A stretch of DNA of 64,000 bases, taken from Paenirhodobacter populi (GTDB taxonomy: Bacteria; Pseudomonadota; Alphaproteobacteria; Rhodobacterales; Rhodobacteraceae). Below are positions 8,069 to 17,418 of this stretch, piece by piece. The notes under the pieces are model-generated. The model did no database searches. It was not told the origin of the DNA and worked only from the letters and a program-made list of their open reading frames with translations. Position 1 is the stretch's first letter. The number at the start of each line of letters is the position of its first letter. A program made the translations under genes and the position numbers. Where the stretch lies: contig NZ_SAUZ01000011.1 in the NCBI RefSeq assembly GCF_004022215.1, positions 1 to 64,000 on the forward strand, in the 5' to 3' direction.

Positions 8069-8748
8069 GCCTCGTCCTTTTTCGCAGGGGATTTCTTGCG
8101 CGGTTTCGGAGCCGGTTTTTCGGCCGTGTCGGCGGCGACCTTCGGGCGGGCCGTGCGCGGTTTCCTGTCGGGTTTCGGCGCGTCGGCCGGCGCCTGCACG
8201 GCGGCGGGTGCGGGCGCGGCGGGGGCCGGTGCCGGAATGGCGGGGGCGGCGACGGAAGCGGGCGCCGATGCCGGAGTGGCGGCGGCAGCGACGGCGGGCG
8301 CCGCGGAAATGGCGGAAGGTGCAGCGGGAACGGCGGGCGCCGGAGCGGTGGCGGTTTCCGCCTCGGCAATCACCTCCGGCTCGAACGCATCCTCGGCCGC
8401 GTCCAGATCCTGCGCGACATTCGGATCGGCCTGCAACGCGGCCTTGGGCTCCGCCCGGTTCGAGGGGAATTTCGGATCCCATTTCTCGAACTTCTCGGTC
8501 GCGCGTTCCAGCGCGTCGAGCCCGAGCGACTTCTTCGAGGCGACGTTCTTCAGATCGCCGGCCACACCGTCAAGCCCGGTGTCCTTCGCCGCATCCTCCA
8601 TCGCCCGGCTGAATTCGCGCGCCATCTGCCGCGCCTTGGCGGTGATCCGGCCAAGGGTGCGAAACATTACGGGCAGGTCCTTGGGACCCACCACGATCAG
8701 CGCAACCACGCCGATCAGAAGCAGCTCGCTCCAACCGATATCAAGCAT
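8065..8748 (-). CDS. tatB: Sec-independent protein translocase TatB
   Basis: 227 aa. One N-terminal membrane helix ([20 protein letters not shown]), the GPKDLP hinge and an amphipathic helix follow, as expected for TatB, which forms the substrate receptor with TatC. Residues beyond about 115 form an Ala/Pro-rich tail ending in Lys/Arg-rich [11 protein letters not shown]. Such tails vary and are dispensable in known TatB proteins. The stop overlaps the tatC start, and tatA lies 27 nt upstream. Confidence 0.95.
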   Translation of the reverse strand: MLDIGWSELLLIGVVALIVVGPKDLPVMFRTLGRITAKARQMAREFSRAMEDAAKDTGLDGVAGDLKNVASKKSLGLDALERATEKFEKWDPKFPSNRAEPKAALQADPNVAQDLDAAEDAFEPEVIAEAETATAPAPAVPAAPSAISAAPAVAAAATPASAPASVAAPAIPAPAPAAPAPAAVQAPADAPKPDRKPRTARPKVAADTAEKPAPKPRKKSPAKKDEA

Positions 8749-8775
8749 CGCGTGTCTGGCCCCGGCGCGACAGCG

Positions 8776-9015
8776 TCAGGCCTTGTCCTTGTCGCTCGGC
8801 GCGGTCGGTGCGGCTGCGGGCGGCGGCGTCACGTCGCGGGCCTCGGTCACCTTGGCATCCTCGAGTTCCTTCGTGCCGTCGTTCACGCCCTTCTTGAAGG
8901 CGGTGATCCCCTTGCCCACTTCCCCCATCAGCGACGAAACCTTGCCCTTGCCGAACAGCACGAGCACCACCACCGCGATCAGAAGAAGGCCCGGAAGGCC
9001 GATATTTTGCAGCAT
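8776..9015 (-). CDS. tatA: Sec-independent protein translocase TatA
   Basis: 79 aa pore-forming Tat subunit: short N-out segment MLQNIGLPGLLLI, one membrane helix, FGKGK hinge, amphipathic helix VSSLMGEVGKGITAFKKG, acidic/Pro-rich tail. The frame extends 18 codons further upstream, but GGGAGA before the ATG at 9015 and the family N-terminus support this start. First gene of tatA-tatB-tatC-DUF815. Confidence 0.95.
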   Translation of the reverse strand: MLQNIGLPGLLLIAVVVLVLFGKGKVSSLMGEVGKGITAFKKGVNDGTKELEDAKVTEARDVTPPPAAAPTAPSDKDKA

Positions 9016-9174
9016 TTCAGTCTCCCCACGGCGCGAAATCATCCGCGCCAGTTGAATGTCCGTCCACATTTACGATCTGCCGCCCTCCAATCAAAGGGCG
9101 ATTCGGCATTCTCACGCAAGTTTTTCCCGTGATCGCGCTGGATCAGCGTCGGGCGCGCGGCTATCGTCGCGGCC

Positions 9175-9819
9175 ATGAGCCATTCCGAAGCCCTCACCGC
9201 CTTTGTCACGCTGTTCGTCGTGGTCGACCCGATCGGCCTTGCGCCGCTGTTCATCGCGCTGACCCATGGGATGAGCCACCGCGCCCGGCTGCGGGTCGGG
9301 CTGCGGGCGCTGGCGGTGGCGGCGGGGCTGCTGACGGTTTTCGCGCTGTTCGGCGACAAGCTCCTGTCGGCGATCGGGATTTCGATGCCGGCGTTCCGCA
9401 TCTCGGGCGGGCTGCTGCTGTTCCTCACCGCGCTCGACATGCTGTTCGAGCGCCGCACCCAGCGGCGCGAGGGGCAATCCGCCGCCCATGCCGAGGATGC
9501 CGCGGACGACCCTTCGGTCTTTCCGCTGGCCATGCCGCTGATCGCCGGGCCGGGCGCGATGGCGACGATGATCCTGCTGGCCGGCGGGCCGCGACAGGAC
9601 AGCCTGCATTTCGTCGCCGTGCTGGCGGTGCTGGCGGTCGTCCTGCTGTGCGTGCTGGCGATGTTCCTGATCGCCACGCCGCTGGAACGCGCGCTCGGCC
9701 GCACCGGGACGATGGTGGTGACGCGCCTTCTGGGCATGCTGCTGGCGGCGCTGTCGGTGCAGTTCATCCTCGACGGGCTGCGCGGCGCGGGCATCATCGC
9801 CGGAATCACCGGACGGTGA
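9175..9819 (+). CDS. MarC family integral membrane protein
   Basis: 214 aa UPF0056/MarC membrane protein with about six hydrophobic helices. Family marks: FVTLFVVVDPIGLAPLF at the start, PLAMPLIAGPGAM in the middle and RLLGMLLAALSVQFILDG near the end. Function unknown; the old link to multiple antibiotic resistance for E. coli MarC is not supported by later work. It stands apart from tatA, which diverges, and is followed by the retropepsin gene after 70 nt. Confidence 0.9.
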   Translation: MSHSEALTAFVTLFVVVDPIGLAPLFIALTHGMSHRARLRVGLRALAVAAGLLTVFALFGDKLLSAIGISMPAFRISGGLLLFLTALDMLFERRTQRREGQSAAHAEDAADDPSVFPLAMPLIAGPGAMATMILLAGGPRQDSLHFVAVLAVLAVVLLCVLAMFLIATPLERALGRTGTMVVTRLLGMLLAALSVQFILDGLRGAGIIAGITGR

Positions 9820-9889
9820 GCTTGCGGCCGGGTGACATTCCCGCCCGGGCTTCCTACATCTTCTGACAACACCTCTGACCGGACGGACC

Positions 9890-10468
9890 ATGCTCGATTC
9901 CCTCGGCCCCCAGCTTATCTTCTACCTGCTGCTGCTGATGGCGTTCGGCGGCTATTTCTTCGTGTCGCTACGCAACAATTTCAGCAAGACCCTGCAACAG
10001 GTGTCCGTCTGGGCGCTGCTGTTCCTTGGCCTGATCGGCGTCTACGGGCTGAAGGACGACATCCGCCAGAACCTGTTTCCCGCACAAAACGTGCTGTCCG
10101 ACGGCCGGATCGAGGTGCCGCGCAGCCCCGACGGGCATTACTACCTGACCGCCTCGGTCAACGGGGTGCCGGTGCGCTTCGTCGTGGATACCGGCGCCTC
10201 GCAGATCGTGCTGTCGCAACGTGACGCCGAACGCGCGGGGATTGAAACCGCATCGCTCGCCTATGTCGGTCAGGCGAATACCGCGAACGGCACGGTCGCC
10301 ATCGCGCCGGTGCGGCTGAGCACCGTCGATCTGGGCCCGATCCACGACCGCGACCTGCGCGCCGTGGTGAATCGCGGCGAGATGGACCTGTCGCTGATGG
10401 GGATGACCTATCTGACCCGCTTTGCCCGCGTCGAATTCGACCGCGACCGGATGATCCTCGAACGCTAG
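9890..10468 (+). CDS. Membrane-anchored retropepsin-like aspartic protease
   Basis: 192 aa clan AA aspartic protease of the kind called TIGR02281. Two membrane segments (about 7-25 and 38-53) precede a soluble domain with the single catalytic motif VDTGAS at 99-104 and the second hydrophobic-hydrophobic-Gly signature SLMGMTYL near 166-173. Such proteins act as dimers, like retropepsin. Substrates in alphaproteobacteria are mostly unknown. Its last 4 nt overlap convergent corA. Confidence 0.87.
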   Translation: MLDSLGPQLIFYLLLLMAFGGYFFVSLRNNFSKTLQQVSVWALLFLGLIGVYGLKDDIRQNLFPAQNVLSDGRIEVPRSPDGHYYLTASVNGVPVRFVVDTGASQIVLSQRDAERAGIETASLAYVGQANTANGTVAIAPVRLSTVDLGPIHDRDLRAVVNRGEMDLSLMGMTYLTRFARVEFDRDRMILER

Positions 10469-11433
10469 AGCCAGTTCTTCCATTTGAAGAACGCCCATGT
10501 CCCCACCGCCGATCCGACCATCAGCGCTATCGCCATCGGATAGCCCCAGGGCTGGTTCAGCTCCGGCATGTTGTTGAAGTTCATCCCGTACATCGAGGCG
10601 ATCAGCGTCGGCGGCATGAACAGCGCCGCGACGACCGAAACGATCCGCACCGTCTGGTTCTGCGCCAGATTGATCATGCCGAGCGTCGCATCCACTGTCA
10701 GCGACACCCGCGAGCTGAGGAAATCGCCATGTTCCGACAGCGAGCCGATGTCGCGGATCTGGCTTTTCACCACGCCGTGCAGCTCCTTGGTGCCGGTCCC
10801 GGCCACCAGCGTCTGATCGTAGAAGGACAGCGTGCGTTCCAGCGTCAGCAGCGCCAGCCGGATCCGGCCCAGAAGCTCGCCCTGACGGCCGACCTCGCCC
10901 AGGGCGTGCTGCAACTCGTCCTGCGTCACGTTGCCAAGGACGCGGGCCGACACGGCATCCAGCGCTCGGCCGATCCCTTCCAGCAGGTCGGCCTGCCGCG
11001 CCACGATTTCGTCGATCAGGCCAAGGAAGATCCGGTCCGGCGTCGAACAGCCCGCCGTGGCGCGGTCCGCCCGGTCTGGAAAGGTCTCGAAGCTGCGCGG
11101 GGTGTGGTGGCGCACCGTGATCAGCCGCTTCGGTCCGAGGATGAAGGTCACGGGGCCGGAAACATGCCGCCCCTCGGGCGTCTGACCGGGCACCACCACC
11201 GTCATGTAGTCGATGCCGTCATCGCGGTAGAGCCGGTTCGAGATCTCGATCTCCTCCATGTCGGCGAGCGTCGGCACCTCGACCCCAAGCGCCTCGACCG
11301 CGGCGATCTGGCTGTCGAGCGGCCGGTAGAGATCCACCCACAAAGCGTCGCTGATCTGCGGGCCGGGCGCCATCGGCGTATCCTGATCGACGCGCATCAG
11401 CCCGCGTTTTCCGGCGACATAGGCGTGCAGCAT
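10465..11433 (-). CDS. CorA family divalent metal transporter
   Basis: 322 aa: a large cytoplasmic N-domain and two C-terminal membrane helices. The signature YGMNF follows the first helix, and the loop NNMPELNQPWGYP fits the CorA/ZntB superfamily. The protein ends with the basic KWKNWL. It carries Mg2+ (possibly Co2+/Ni2+) in the CorA case or Zn2+ in the ZntB case; the loop MPEL is the CorA-like form. Divergent from the ArsR gene, 192 bp away. Confidence 0.88.
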   Translation of the reverse strand: MLHAYVAGKRGLMRVDQDTPMAPGPQISDALWVDLYRPLDSQIAAVEALGVEVPTLADMEEIEISNRLYRDDGIDYMTVVVPGQTPEGRHVSGPVTFILGPKRLITVRHHTPRSFETFPDRADRATAGCSTPDRIFLGLIDEIVARQADLLEGIGRALDAVSARVLGNVTQDELQHALGEVGRQGELLGRIRLALLTLERTLSFYDQTLVAGTGTKELHGVVKSQIRDIGSLSEHGDFLSSRVSLTVDATLGMINLAQNQTVRIVSVVAALFMPPTLIASMYGMNFNNMPELNQPWGYPMAIALMVGSAVGTWAFFKWKNWL

Positions 11434-11625
11434 GACAGGTTCCCCGGTGGTCTTCTGGCGGTAGCTCTCTGGTCATCGGTATCGGGAAATGCCGGGAAAT
11501 CAAGCCTTGCCGTGATGCGCCCGCAAGGGCGCGGCGCCACTCGCCTCTTGCGGGAAGCCGTGCTAGAGGCTGCCGCTCACCCCACCGCCGGGGCGGATCC
11601 CCTGCCCTCCGCCCGGCGAAAGACG

Positions 11626-12003
11626 ATGGAAAAGCACAACAGTATGTCGGCCGAAACACCGCACATCCACGGAATCGCGGGAACGCCCGTGATCGAATCC
11701 CCCCTCGACGTCGCGCATATGGCGCGGAATGCGCCGCAGATCGTCGCGCTGCTCAAGGCCCTGTCGCATGAAGGCCGGCTGGCCATCCTGTGCCATCTGG
11801 CCGAGGCGGAACGGTCGGTGACCGAACTGGAACGGCTTCTGGGTCTGCGTCAGGCCGCGGTGAGCCAGCAGCTCGCGCGGCTGCGCGCGGACGGGCTGGT
11901 GCGGGCGCGACGCGACGGCAAGGCGATCCACTATTCGCTGGCCGAAGGCCCGGCGCGCAGGCTCATCGCCGAACTTTACCGGACCTGCTGCGCCGTGACC
12001 TGA
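11626..12003 (+). CDS. ArsR family regulator, SqrR/BigR-like
   Basis: 125 aa winged-helix repressor. The recognition helix region is [28 protein letters not shown]. Two cysteines, C56 (AILCHL) and C122 (RTCC), are 66 residues apart, the same separation as the C41/C107 pair of Rhodobacter SqrR and C42/C108 of BigR, which form a tetrasulfide link on reaction with sulfane sulfur. C121 is an extra neighbour. I infer a persulfide-sensing repressor. No sqr or sulfur dioxygenase gene is next to it, so targets may be elsewhere. A later ATG at 11644 is a possible start. Confidence 0.8.
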   Translation: MEKHNSMSAETPHIHGIAGTPVIESPLDVAHMARNAPQIVALLKALSHEGRLAILCHLAEAERSVTELERLLGLRQAAVSQQLARLRADGLVRARRDGKAIHYSLAEGPARRLIAELYRTCCAVT

Positions 12004-12080
12004 GCCCCAGCACGGGATTCGGCTTTTCTGAGGCCCGCAACCGCGCTAAACGCGGAGCGGCGACCAGAAGAGGTGATCCC

Positions 12081-13370
12081 ATGCACGATATCCGCACGAT
12101 CCGCGAAAATCCCGCCCAGTTCGATGCCGCGCTTGCGCGCCGGAGACTGGCACCGCTGTCGTCGGAGATCCTGTCGCTGGACGAAGCGCGCCGCGCCGCC
12201 ATCCATGCCGCGGAAACCGCGCAGGCTGATCAGAACGCCGCCTCGAAACAGGTCGGCGCCGCCAAGGCCCGCGGCGACGAGGCCGAATTCGAACGCCTGC
12301 GCGCGCTGGTGGCCGAGAAGAAGGCCGAGGTCGGCGCCATGCAGGCCGAGGCCGCGCGCCTCGATGCCGAATTGCGCGACAGGCTGCTCTGGGTGCCGAA
12401 CAGCCCGCTCGACGATGTGCCCGATGGCGCGGATGAGGCGGAGAATGTCGAAATCCACCGCTGGGGCACGCCGCGCGCGCTGAATTTCAAGCCGCTCGAA
12501 CATTACCAGCTTCCGGCCGTGCAGGGCGGGATGGATTTCGCCACCGCCGCGAAACTTTCGGGATCGCGCTTCGTCGTGCTGAAGGGCGGCGTCGCGCGCG
12601 TTCACCGGGCGCTGGCGCAGTTCATGCTGGACCTGCATGTGACCGACCACGGCCTGACCGAGGCGATCACCCCCGTCCTCGTGCTGCCCGAGGCGATGTT
12701 CGGCACCGGGCAGTTGCCGAAATTCGCCGAGGACAGCTATGCCACCACCAACGGCTGGTGGATGATCCCGACGGCCGAGGTGACGCTGACCAATTTCGTC
12801 GCGGGCGAGGTCTGGGACGAAAGCGCCCTGCCCGCCCGGCTGACCGCCCACACCAACTGCTTCCGTTCCGAGGCCGGATCGGCGGGCAAGGACACCGCGG
12901 GCATGCTGCGCCAGCACCAGTTCGAGAAGGTCGAGATGGTGACGATCTGCCGCCCCGAGGATGCCATCGCCGAACATGACCGCATGGTGAAATGCGCCGA
13001 GGACGTGCTGGAAAAGCTCGGCCTGCCCTATCGCCGCATCGTGCTGTGCACCGGAGACATGGGCTTCGGCGCGCAGAAGACCTATGATCTGGAGGTCTGG
13101 CTGCCCGGTCAGGACACGTTCCGCGAGATTTCCTCGGTCTCGACCTGCGGGCAGTTCCAGGCACGCCGGATGAACGGGCGCTACAAGCCCGCCGCGGGCG
13201 GCAAGCCGGAATTCGTCGCGACGCTGAACGGCTCCGGCCTCGCCGTCGGGCGCTGCCTGATCGCGGTGCTGGAAAACGGACAGGAGGCCGACGGCTCGGT
13301 CACCCTGCCCGAGGCGCTGCACCCCTATCTGGGCGGCAAGACCCGGCTGGTGGACGGCGCGCTCGTCTGA
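12081..13370 (+). CDS. serS: Seryl-tRNA synthetase
   Basis: 429 aa class II aminoacyl-tRNA synthetase. An N-terminal antiparallel coiled coil (about residues 30-105) binds the tRNA-Ser long arm; motif 2 [20 protein letters not shown] and motif 3 [20 protein letters not shown] form the active site. AGAAGAGGTG precedes ATG 12081, and [11 protein letters not shown] is the normal family start, although the frame stays open upstream. A short dispersed element begins 25 nt after the stop. Confidence 0.97.
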   Translation: MHDIRTIRENPAQFDAALARRRLAPLSSEILSLDEARRAAIHAAETAQADQNAASKQVGAAKARGDEAEFERLRALVAEKKAEVGAMQAEAARLDAELRDRLLWVPNSPLDDVPDGADEAENVEIHRWGTPRALNFKPLEHYQLPAVQGGMDFATAAKLSGSRFVVLKGGVARVHRALAQFMLDLHVTDHGLTEAITPVLVLPEAMFGTGQLPKFAEDSYATTNGWWMIPTAEVTLTNFVAGEVWDESALPARLTAHTNCFRSEAGSAGKDTAGMLRQHQFEKVEMVTICRPEDAIAEHDRMVKCAEDVLEKLGLPYRRIVLCTGDMGFGAQKTYDLEVWLPGQDTFREISSVSTCGQFQARRMNGRYKPAAGGKPEFVATLNGSGLAVGRCLIAVLENGQEADGSVTLPEALHPYLGGKTRLVDGALV

Positions 13371-13395
13371 GCGGCCCGCGACCTCGACCGTCGCA

Positions 13396-13458
13396 GGGGG
13401 CGCTGCCCCCTCGCGGCCAAGGCCGCTCACCCCCGGGATATTTATGGAAGAATGAAGG
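13396..13458 (+). repeat. Dispersed intergenic element, copy 2 (short form)
   Basis: Hairpin GGGGGCGCTGCCCCC, then a GCGGCC/GGCCGC hairpin, then the core CCCCCGGGATATTTATGG and GAAGAATGAAGG. Same orientation as serS, 25 nt after its stop. Confidence 0.9.
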
Positions 13459-13514
13459 GCATTCAGGCCTCGTCCATCTCTTCAGACGGGCGGCGCCGCC
13501 AGCCTTGAAAATCG

Positions 13515-13552
13515 AAAACGCCCGGCCTCGTGACCGAGAGCCGGGCGTTTCT
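13515..13552. terminator. Bidirectional terminator between serS and der
   Basis: Stem AAACGCCCGGC / GCCGGGCGTTT with an inner CTCG/CGAG pairing, followed by T-rich CTGTTTCGTTTT. It sits between convergent genes and between two oppositely facing dispersed elements. Confidence 0.8.
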
Positions 13553-13599
13553 GTTTCGTTTTCAGGAGCGCGTTTCAGAATTCAGGGCGAAGCGTTTTC

Positions 13600-13656
13600 C
13601 CTTCATTCTTCCCCAAATATCCCGGGGGACGCCGAAGGCGCGGGGGCAGCGCCCCC
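13600..13656 (-). repeat. Dispersed intergenic element, copy 3 (short form)
   Basis: Minus-strand copy: GGGGGCGCTGCCCCC hairpin starts 30 nt after the der stop, then the core CCCGGGATATTTGGGG and AAGAATGAAGG. Mirror image of copy 2 across the terminator. Confidence 0.88.
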
Positions 13657-13685
13657 GGCAACGGTGCCGCCGGATCCGCGATTTG

Positions 13686-15242
13686 TCACTTCTTCGGCGG
13701 GCGCTGGCCCTTGGGCTTCGGCTTGTCGGGGCGCATCGTGCCGCCGGGCGCGACGCCGCCCGAGGCGGACTTGCCCTTGCGCTCCGCCGCCTTGCGCGCC
13801 TCGACATGCTTGGTCAGGCGCGAGGGGATGGATTTCTTCCGCTCCTTGTAGGGGTTCGCCACCCCCTGATCGCGGAAGAAGATGCGGATCGGCGTGCCCG
13901 GCATGTCGAAATCGGCGCGCAGGCCGTTCACCAGATAGCGCCCGTAGCTTTCCGGGATCTTGTCGGTGTGCGTGGCCTTGACGACGAATCCCGGCGGGCG
14001 GGTCTTGGCCTGCGTCATGTAGCGCAGCTTGATCCGGCGCCCGCCCGGCGCGGGCGGCGGATGCGCCTCGGTCATCGCGCGTAGCCAGAGGTTCAGCTTC
14101 GCCGTGGGAATGCGGCGGTTCCAGACCTCATAGGCCTTGATGATCGCGGCATGCAGCCGGTCGAGCCCCTTGCCCGTTCTGGCAGAAACCGTCACCAGCG
14201 GCGCGCCGCGCAACTGCGGCAGCAGACGCTCGAACGCCTCGCGCAGTTCCTTGAGCTTCTCGGGCTTGTCTTCCTCGAGATCCCATTTGTTCGCGGCGAC
14301 GACGACGGCCCGGCCCTCGGTCTCCGCATAATCGGCGATGCGCAGGTCCTGCGTCTCGAACGGGATGTTGACGTCAAGGAGCACCACCACGACCTCGGCA
14401 AAGCGCACGGCGCGCAGGCCATCGGCCACCGACAGCTTTTCAAGCTTGTCGCTGACCTTGCCGCGCCGGCGCATCCCCGCCGTGTCCCAGATCCGCATCG
14501 GCGTGCCCATGAACTCGGTCGTCACGGAAATCGCGTCGCGGGTGATGCCCGCCTCGGGGCCGGTCAGCAGACGGTCCTCGCCGAGGATCTTGTTGATCAG
14601 CGTCGATTTCCCGGCATTCGGACGGCCGATCACCGCGAGTTGCAGGGGCTTCGCGGCGGTGGGCATGCGGAACACGCCCTCTTCCTCGGAATCCTCGTCG
14701 ATCTCGACATCGGTTTCCGGCGTGTCGGCGGCATGGCGTTCGGCGAAACCGTCTGCCAGCGGGCGCAGCACGTCATAGAGATCGTCGAGCCCCTCGCCAT
14801 GTTCGGCCGAGATGCGGATCGGTTCGCCAAGGCCGAGGCTCCAGGCCTCGATCGCGCCGGCGTCGCCCGCGCTGCCCTCGGCCTTGTTGGCGGCGACGAT
14901 GACATGGGCGTTCTTGCGCCGCAAAATATCGGCAAAGATCTCATCCGCAGGGGTCACGCCCGCCCGCGCGTCGATCAGGAACAGGCAGATGTCCGCCTCT
15001 TCGACCGCGCGTTCGGTCAGCCGCCGCATGCGGCCCTGCAGGCTGTCGTCCTCGGCCAGCTCCAGCCCGGCCGAATCGATCACGATGAAGCGCAGGTCGC
15101 CCAGCCGGGCGTCGCCTTCACGCAGATCGCGGGTCACGCCCGGCTGATCGTCGACCAGCGCCAGACGCTTGCCCACCAGCCGGTTGAACAGCGTTGACTT
15201 GCCGACATTCGGACGGCCGACGATGGCCAGGGTAAAGCTCAT
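13686..15242 (-). CDS. der: Ribosome biogenesis GTPase Der (EngA)
   Basis: 518 aa with two tandem GTPase domains and a C-terminal KH-like domain; acts in late 50S subunit assembly. First G1 GRPNVGKS at 9-16, second GRPNAGKS near 211-218. The linker between G domains is acidic ([11 protein letters not shown]). The C-terminal tail is basic ([15 protein letters not shown]) and makes it somewhat longer than E. coli Der (490 aa). The order yfgM-bamB-der matches the conserved proteobacterial cluster. Confidence 0.96.
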   Translation of the reverse strand: MSFTLAIVGRPNVGKSTLFNRLVGKRLALVDDQPGVTRDLREGDARLGDLRFIVIDSAGLELAEDDSLQGRMRRLTERAVEEADICLFLIDARAGVTPADEIFADILRRKNAHVIVAANKAEGSAGDAGAIEAWSLGLGEPIRISAEHGEGLDDLYDVLRPLADGFAERHAADTPETDVEIDEDSEEEGVFRMPTAAKPLQLAVIGRPNAGKSTLINKILGEDRLLTGPEAGITRDAISVTTEFMGTPMRIWDTAGMRRRGKVSDKLEKLSVADGLRAVRFAEVVVVLLDVNIPFETQDLRIADYAETEGRAVVVAANKWDLEEDKPEKLKELREAFERLLPQLRGAPLVTVSARTGKGLDRLHAAIIKAYEVWNRRIPTAKLNLWLRAMTEAHPPPAPGGRRIKLRYMTQAKTRPPGFVVKATHTDKIPESYGRYLVNGLRADFDMPGTPIRIFFRDQGVANPYKERKKSIPSRLTKHVEARKAAERKGKSASGGVAPGGTMRPDKPKPKGQRPPKK

Positions 15243-15287
15243 GTTCCGCTCCTTGGAAGGAAGCCGCCGCTTTACACGGCTTTCGCG

Positions 15288-16604
15288 TCAACGGAAAGCC
15301 AGAAGGTTGCCGTCGCGGCTGAGGACGTAAAGCGTGCCGCCCGCGACGACCGGATCCGTGGCCGCGCCGCCGGGGATTTCCGTCTGGCCGATCAGGTTGC
15401 CCGAGACCGGGTCGAACACCCGCAACAGCCCGTCGGACGAGGCGACGAACAGCTTGCCGCCAGCCAGGACCGGACCGTAATGCACATAGATCTGCGACTG
15501 TTTCTTGAGTCTCTCGCGCACGTAATAGGGCAGGTCATGCGACCAGATCACCGCCCCCGTCGCCGCGTCGAGCCGCACGATCTGGCCCCGGTCGGAAATC
15601 AGGAAGACCGAGCCCCCCGCCACCTGCACGGGCGATCCCGCGCCGTCCTCCGCCGTCCATTTGCGTTCGCCCGTGTCGAGATCGAAGGCCGACAGCCGGC
15701 CCGCCGAGGATCCGGCGTAAAGCGTGTTGCCGGCGACCACCGGCTCGCCCGTCAGGTCGTTGATGACGGTGTAGCCGCGCCCGACCCGGCCGCCGGCGAC
15801 GCGGCTTTCCCACATCGTCATGCCCTGCCGCTTCATCGTGGCGATCATCTCGCCCGAGGCGAAGGGGAAAATGACATATCGACTGGTCACCGCGGGGGCC
15901 GCACTGCCGCCCATCCCCGCCCGCGCCGGTGCCGCATTGATCAGCCACAGCACCTTGCCGTCCGAGGCGCGCACCGCCCAGGCCGATCCGTCGCGGACCG
16001 AAACATAGACGATCCCGTCCGAGACGGTCGGCGCGCCGCCGATCCCGGCGTCGAAATTCTGCCGCCAGCGCACGGCCCCCGTCGCCGCGTCGAGCGCGAC
16101 GAGCTGGCTGAAGCCCGAGGTGACGAACAGCGTGCCGCCGTCATAGGCCAGCCCCGCGCCCGAGGCATCGGTGCCCCTGTCGCCGGGCGGCGTCGCATCC
16201 GCCTGCCACAGACGCCCGCCCGAGGTCGAGGTCGCCGTCACCAGCCCGTGGCTGTCGATGGTGAAGACCCGCCCGCCGGCAACGACGGGTTCCGCGACCA
16301 GACGGTAGCGGCGGCTGTCGCCCGCGCCGATCGGCGCCGACCAGACCAAGTTTGTGCCCGCACCGATGGCCGGATGCACCAGACTGTGTTCGGCATTGCC
16401 CGCCCGCTGCGGCCAGTCCGCATTCGCCCGCGCCGCGGGCAGCGAGATCGGCCGCGCGACATTCATCGCCGATTTCGGCGCGCCGGCCGCGCCCTCGATC
16501 ACGTCGCGCGGATCAAGACGCTCGCCCGGCAGGATCGTTTCCCTTTCGCAGGCCGCCAGCGCCGCAGCCATGCCAAGCACAGCGATTCCGTGGATCAGCT
16601 TCAA
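15288..16604 (-). CDS. bamB: BamB-like PQQ-repeat beta-propeller lipoprotein
   Basis: About 438 aa with repeated beta-propeller blades (for example VVAGGRVFTIDSHG, LVALDAATGAVRW, LVGGKLFV-like repeats). BamB is a scaffold of the outer-membrane beta-barrel assembly machine. No ATG gives a plausible N-terminus. TTG at 16604, 7 nt after GGGAGA, yields LKLIHGIAVLGMAAALAAC, a lipoprotein signal with lipobox LAAC. Position between yfgM-like and der genes supports BamB over a PQQ dehydrogenase, which would be longer and have other domains. Confidence 0.85.
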   Translation of the reverse strand: MKLIHGIAVLGMAAALAACERETILPGERLDPRDVIEGAAGAPKSAMNVARPISLPAARANADWPQRAGNAEHSLVHPAIGAGTNLVWSAPIGAGDSRRYRLVAEPVVAGGRVFTIDSHGLVTATSTSGGRLWQADATPPGDRGTDASGAGLAYDGGTLFVTSGFSQLVALDAATGAVRWRQNFDAGIGGAPTVSDGIVYVSVRDGSAWAVRASDGKVLWLINAAPARAGMGGSAAPAVTSRYVIFPFASGEMIATMKRQGMTMWESRVAGGRVGRGYTVINDLTGEPVVAGNTLYAGSSAGRLSAFDLDTGERKWTAEDGAGSPVQVAGGSVFLISDRGQIVRLDAATGAVIWSHDLPYYVRERLKKQSQIYVHYGPVLAGGKLFVASSDGLLRVFDPVSGNLIGQTEIPGGAATDPVVAGGTLYVLSRDGNLLAFR

Positions 16605-16653
16605 CGCCAGTTCTCCCTGCCTGCTCCGTCCTTGCCCCGATGACCGGAGCGGA

Positions 16654-17328
16654 TCACTCGGCCATCGCCGCAGCGGGCATCCGGATCGGTGCCGGAGGTT
16701 CTCCGCCGAGCGCCACAATCAACTCTGTCGCGCGCTGTTGCAAGCCCGGCGTGGCGCCGCTGTCGGCAAGGATTTCCTCTGCCCCGGCGATCGCCCCCGC
16801 GGTGTCGCCCGCCGCCAGCGCGGCGACGGCCCGCTGTTCGATCGCCATCAGCCGATAGGGCGCGCCGGGCTTCGTCAGATCCGCCAGCGCCGCTTCCCGC
16901 TCGGCCGCGGGCATCTGCCCGTCCAGCATCACCGCCTTCAGCAGCGCAAGCTGGCGCAGGTTCTCCGGCAGCGCGGCATCCTCCGCCGCCGCCTTCAGCG
17001 CGGCATAGGCCTGATCCGGGTTGCCGTCGCGCATCGCCTGCGCCGCGGACGCCAGCCGGACCAGCGCGCCCTGCGTGCCGGTCGCGGTCATCCCGTCGAG
17101 CAGTTGCTGCGGATGTTCGGATTGCAGCGCCGCCAGAAGCTGGTCGCCAAAGGCCTGCGCATTCTCGCTGTGGCGAACCTTCTGCCATTCGTACCACGAC
17201 GCGCCGCCGACGATGCCGATCACCGCGACGACGCCGATCCAGCCGTATTTGCGGAAGATCGCGAAGAGCCGGTCGCGGCGCACCTCCTCGGTGACTTCAC
17301 TGATAAAGCTGTCGGTCTGGTTGCTCAC
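16654..17328 (-). CDS. YfgM-like tetratricopeptide membrane protein
   Basis: 224 aa starting at GTG 17328 behind AGGAG. One membrane helix (about 29-46: WIGVVAVIGIVGGASWYEW) anchors a periplasmic Ala-rich TPR-like domain of the family (TPR_21/DUF2133) that includes E. coli YfgM, an ancillary SecYEG/PpiD partner. The upstream gene of bamB-der in many proteobacteria is this family. The upstream-open frame lacks a better start. Confidence 0.82.
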   Translation of the reverse strand: MSNQTDSFISEVTEEVRRDRLFAIFRKYGWIGVVAVIGIVGGASWYEWQKVRHSENAQAFGDQLLAALQSEHPQQLLDGMTATGTQGALVRLASAAQAMRDGNPDQAYAALKAAAEDAALPENLRQLALLKAVMLDGQMPAAEREAALADLTKPGAPYRLMAIEQRAVAALAAGDTAGAIAGAEEILADSGATPGLQQRATELIVALGGEPPAPIRMPAAAMAE

Positions 17329-17418
17329 GGCCCCGCTCCTGCGCAGTTTCCACGTCTCTATACGCAAGGGGCCGGGGGTTGCCAAGGCCGCACCCCGAGC
17401 GCCCCGCGCCATCGGCGG

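Noticed and set aside
15288-16604. PQQ-dependent dehydrogenase
   Set aside because: Length, lipobox and position next to der fit BamB; dehydrogenases of this fold are larger and carry other conserved residues.
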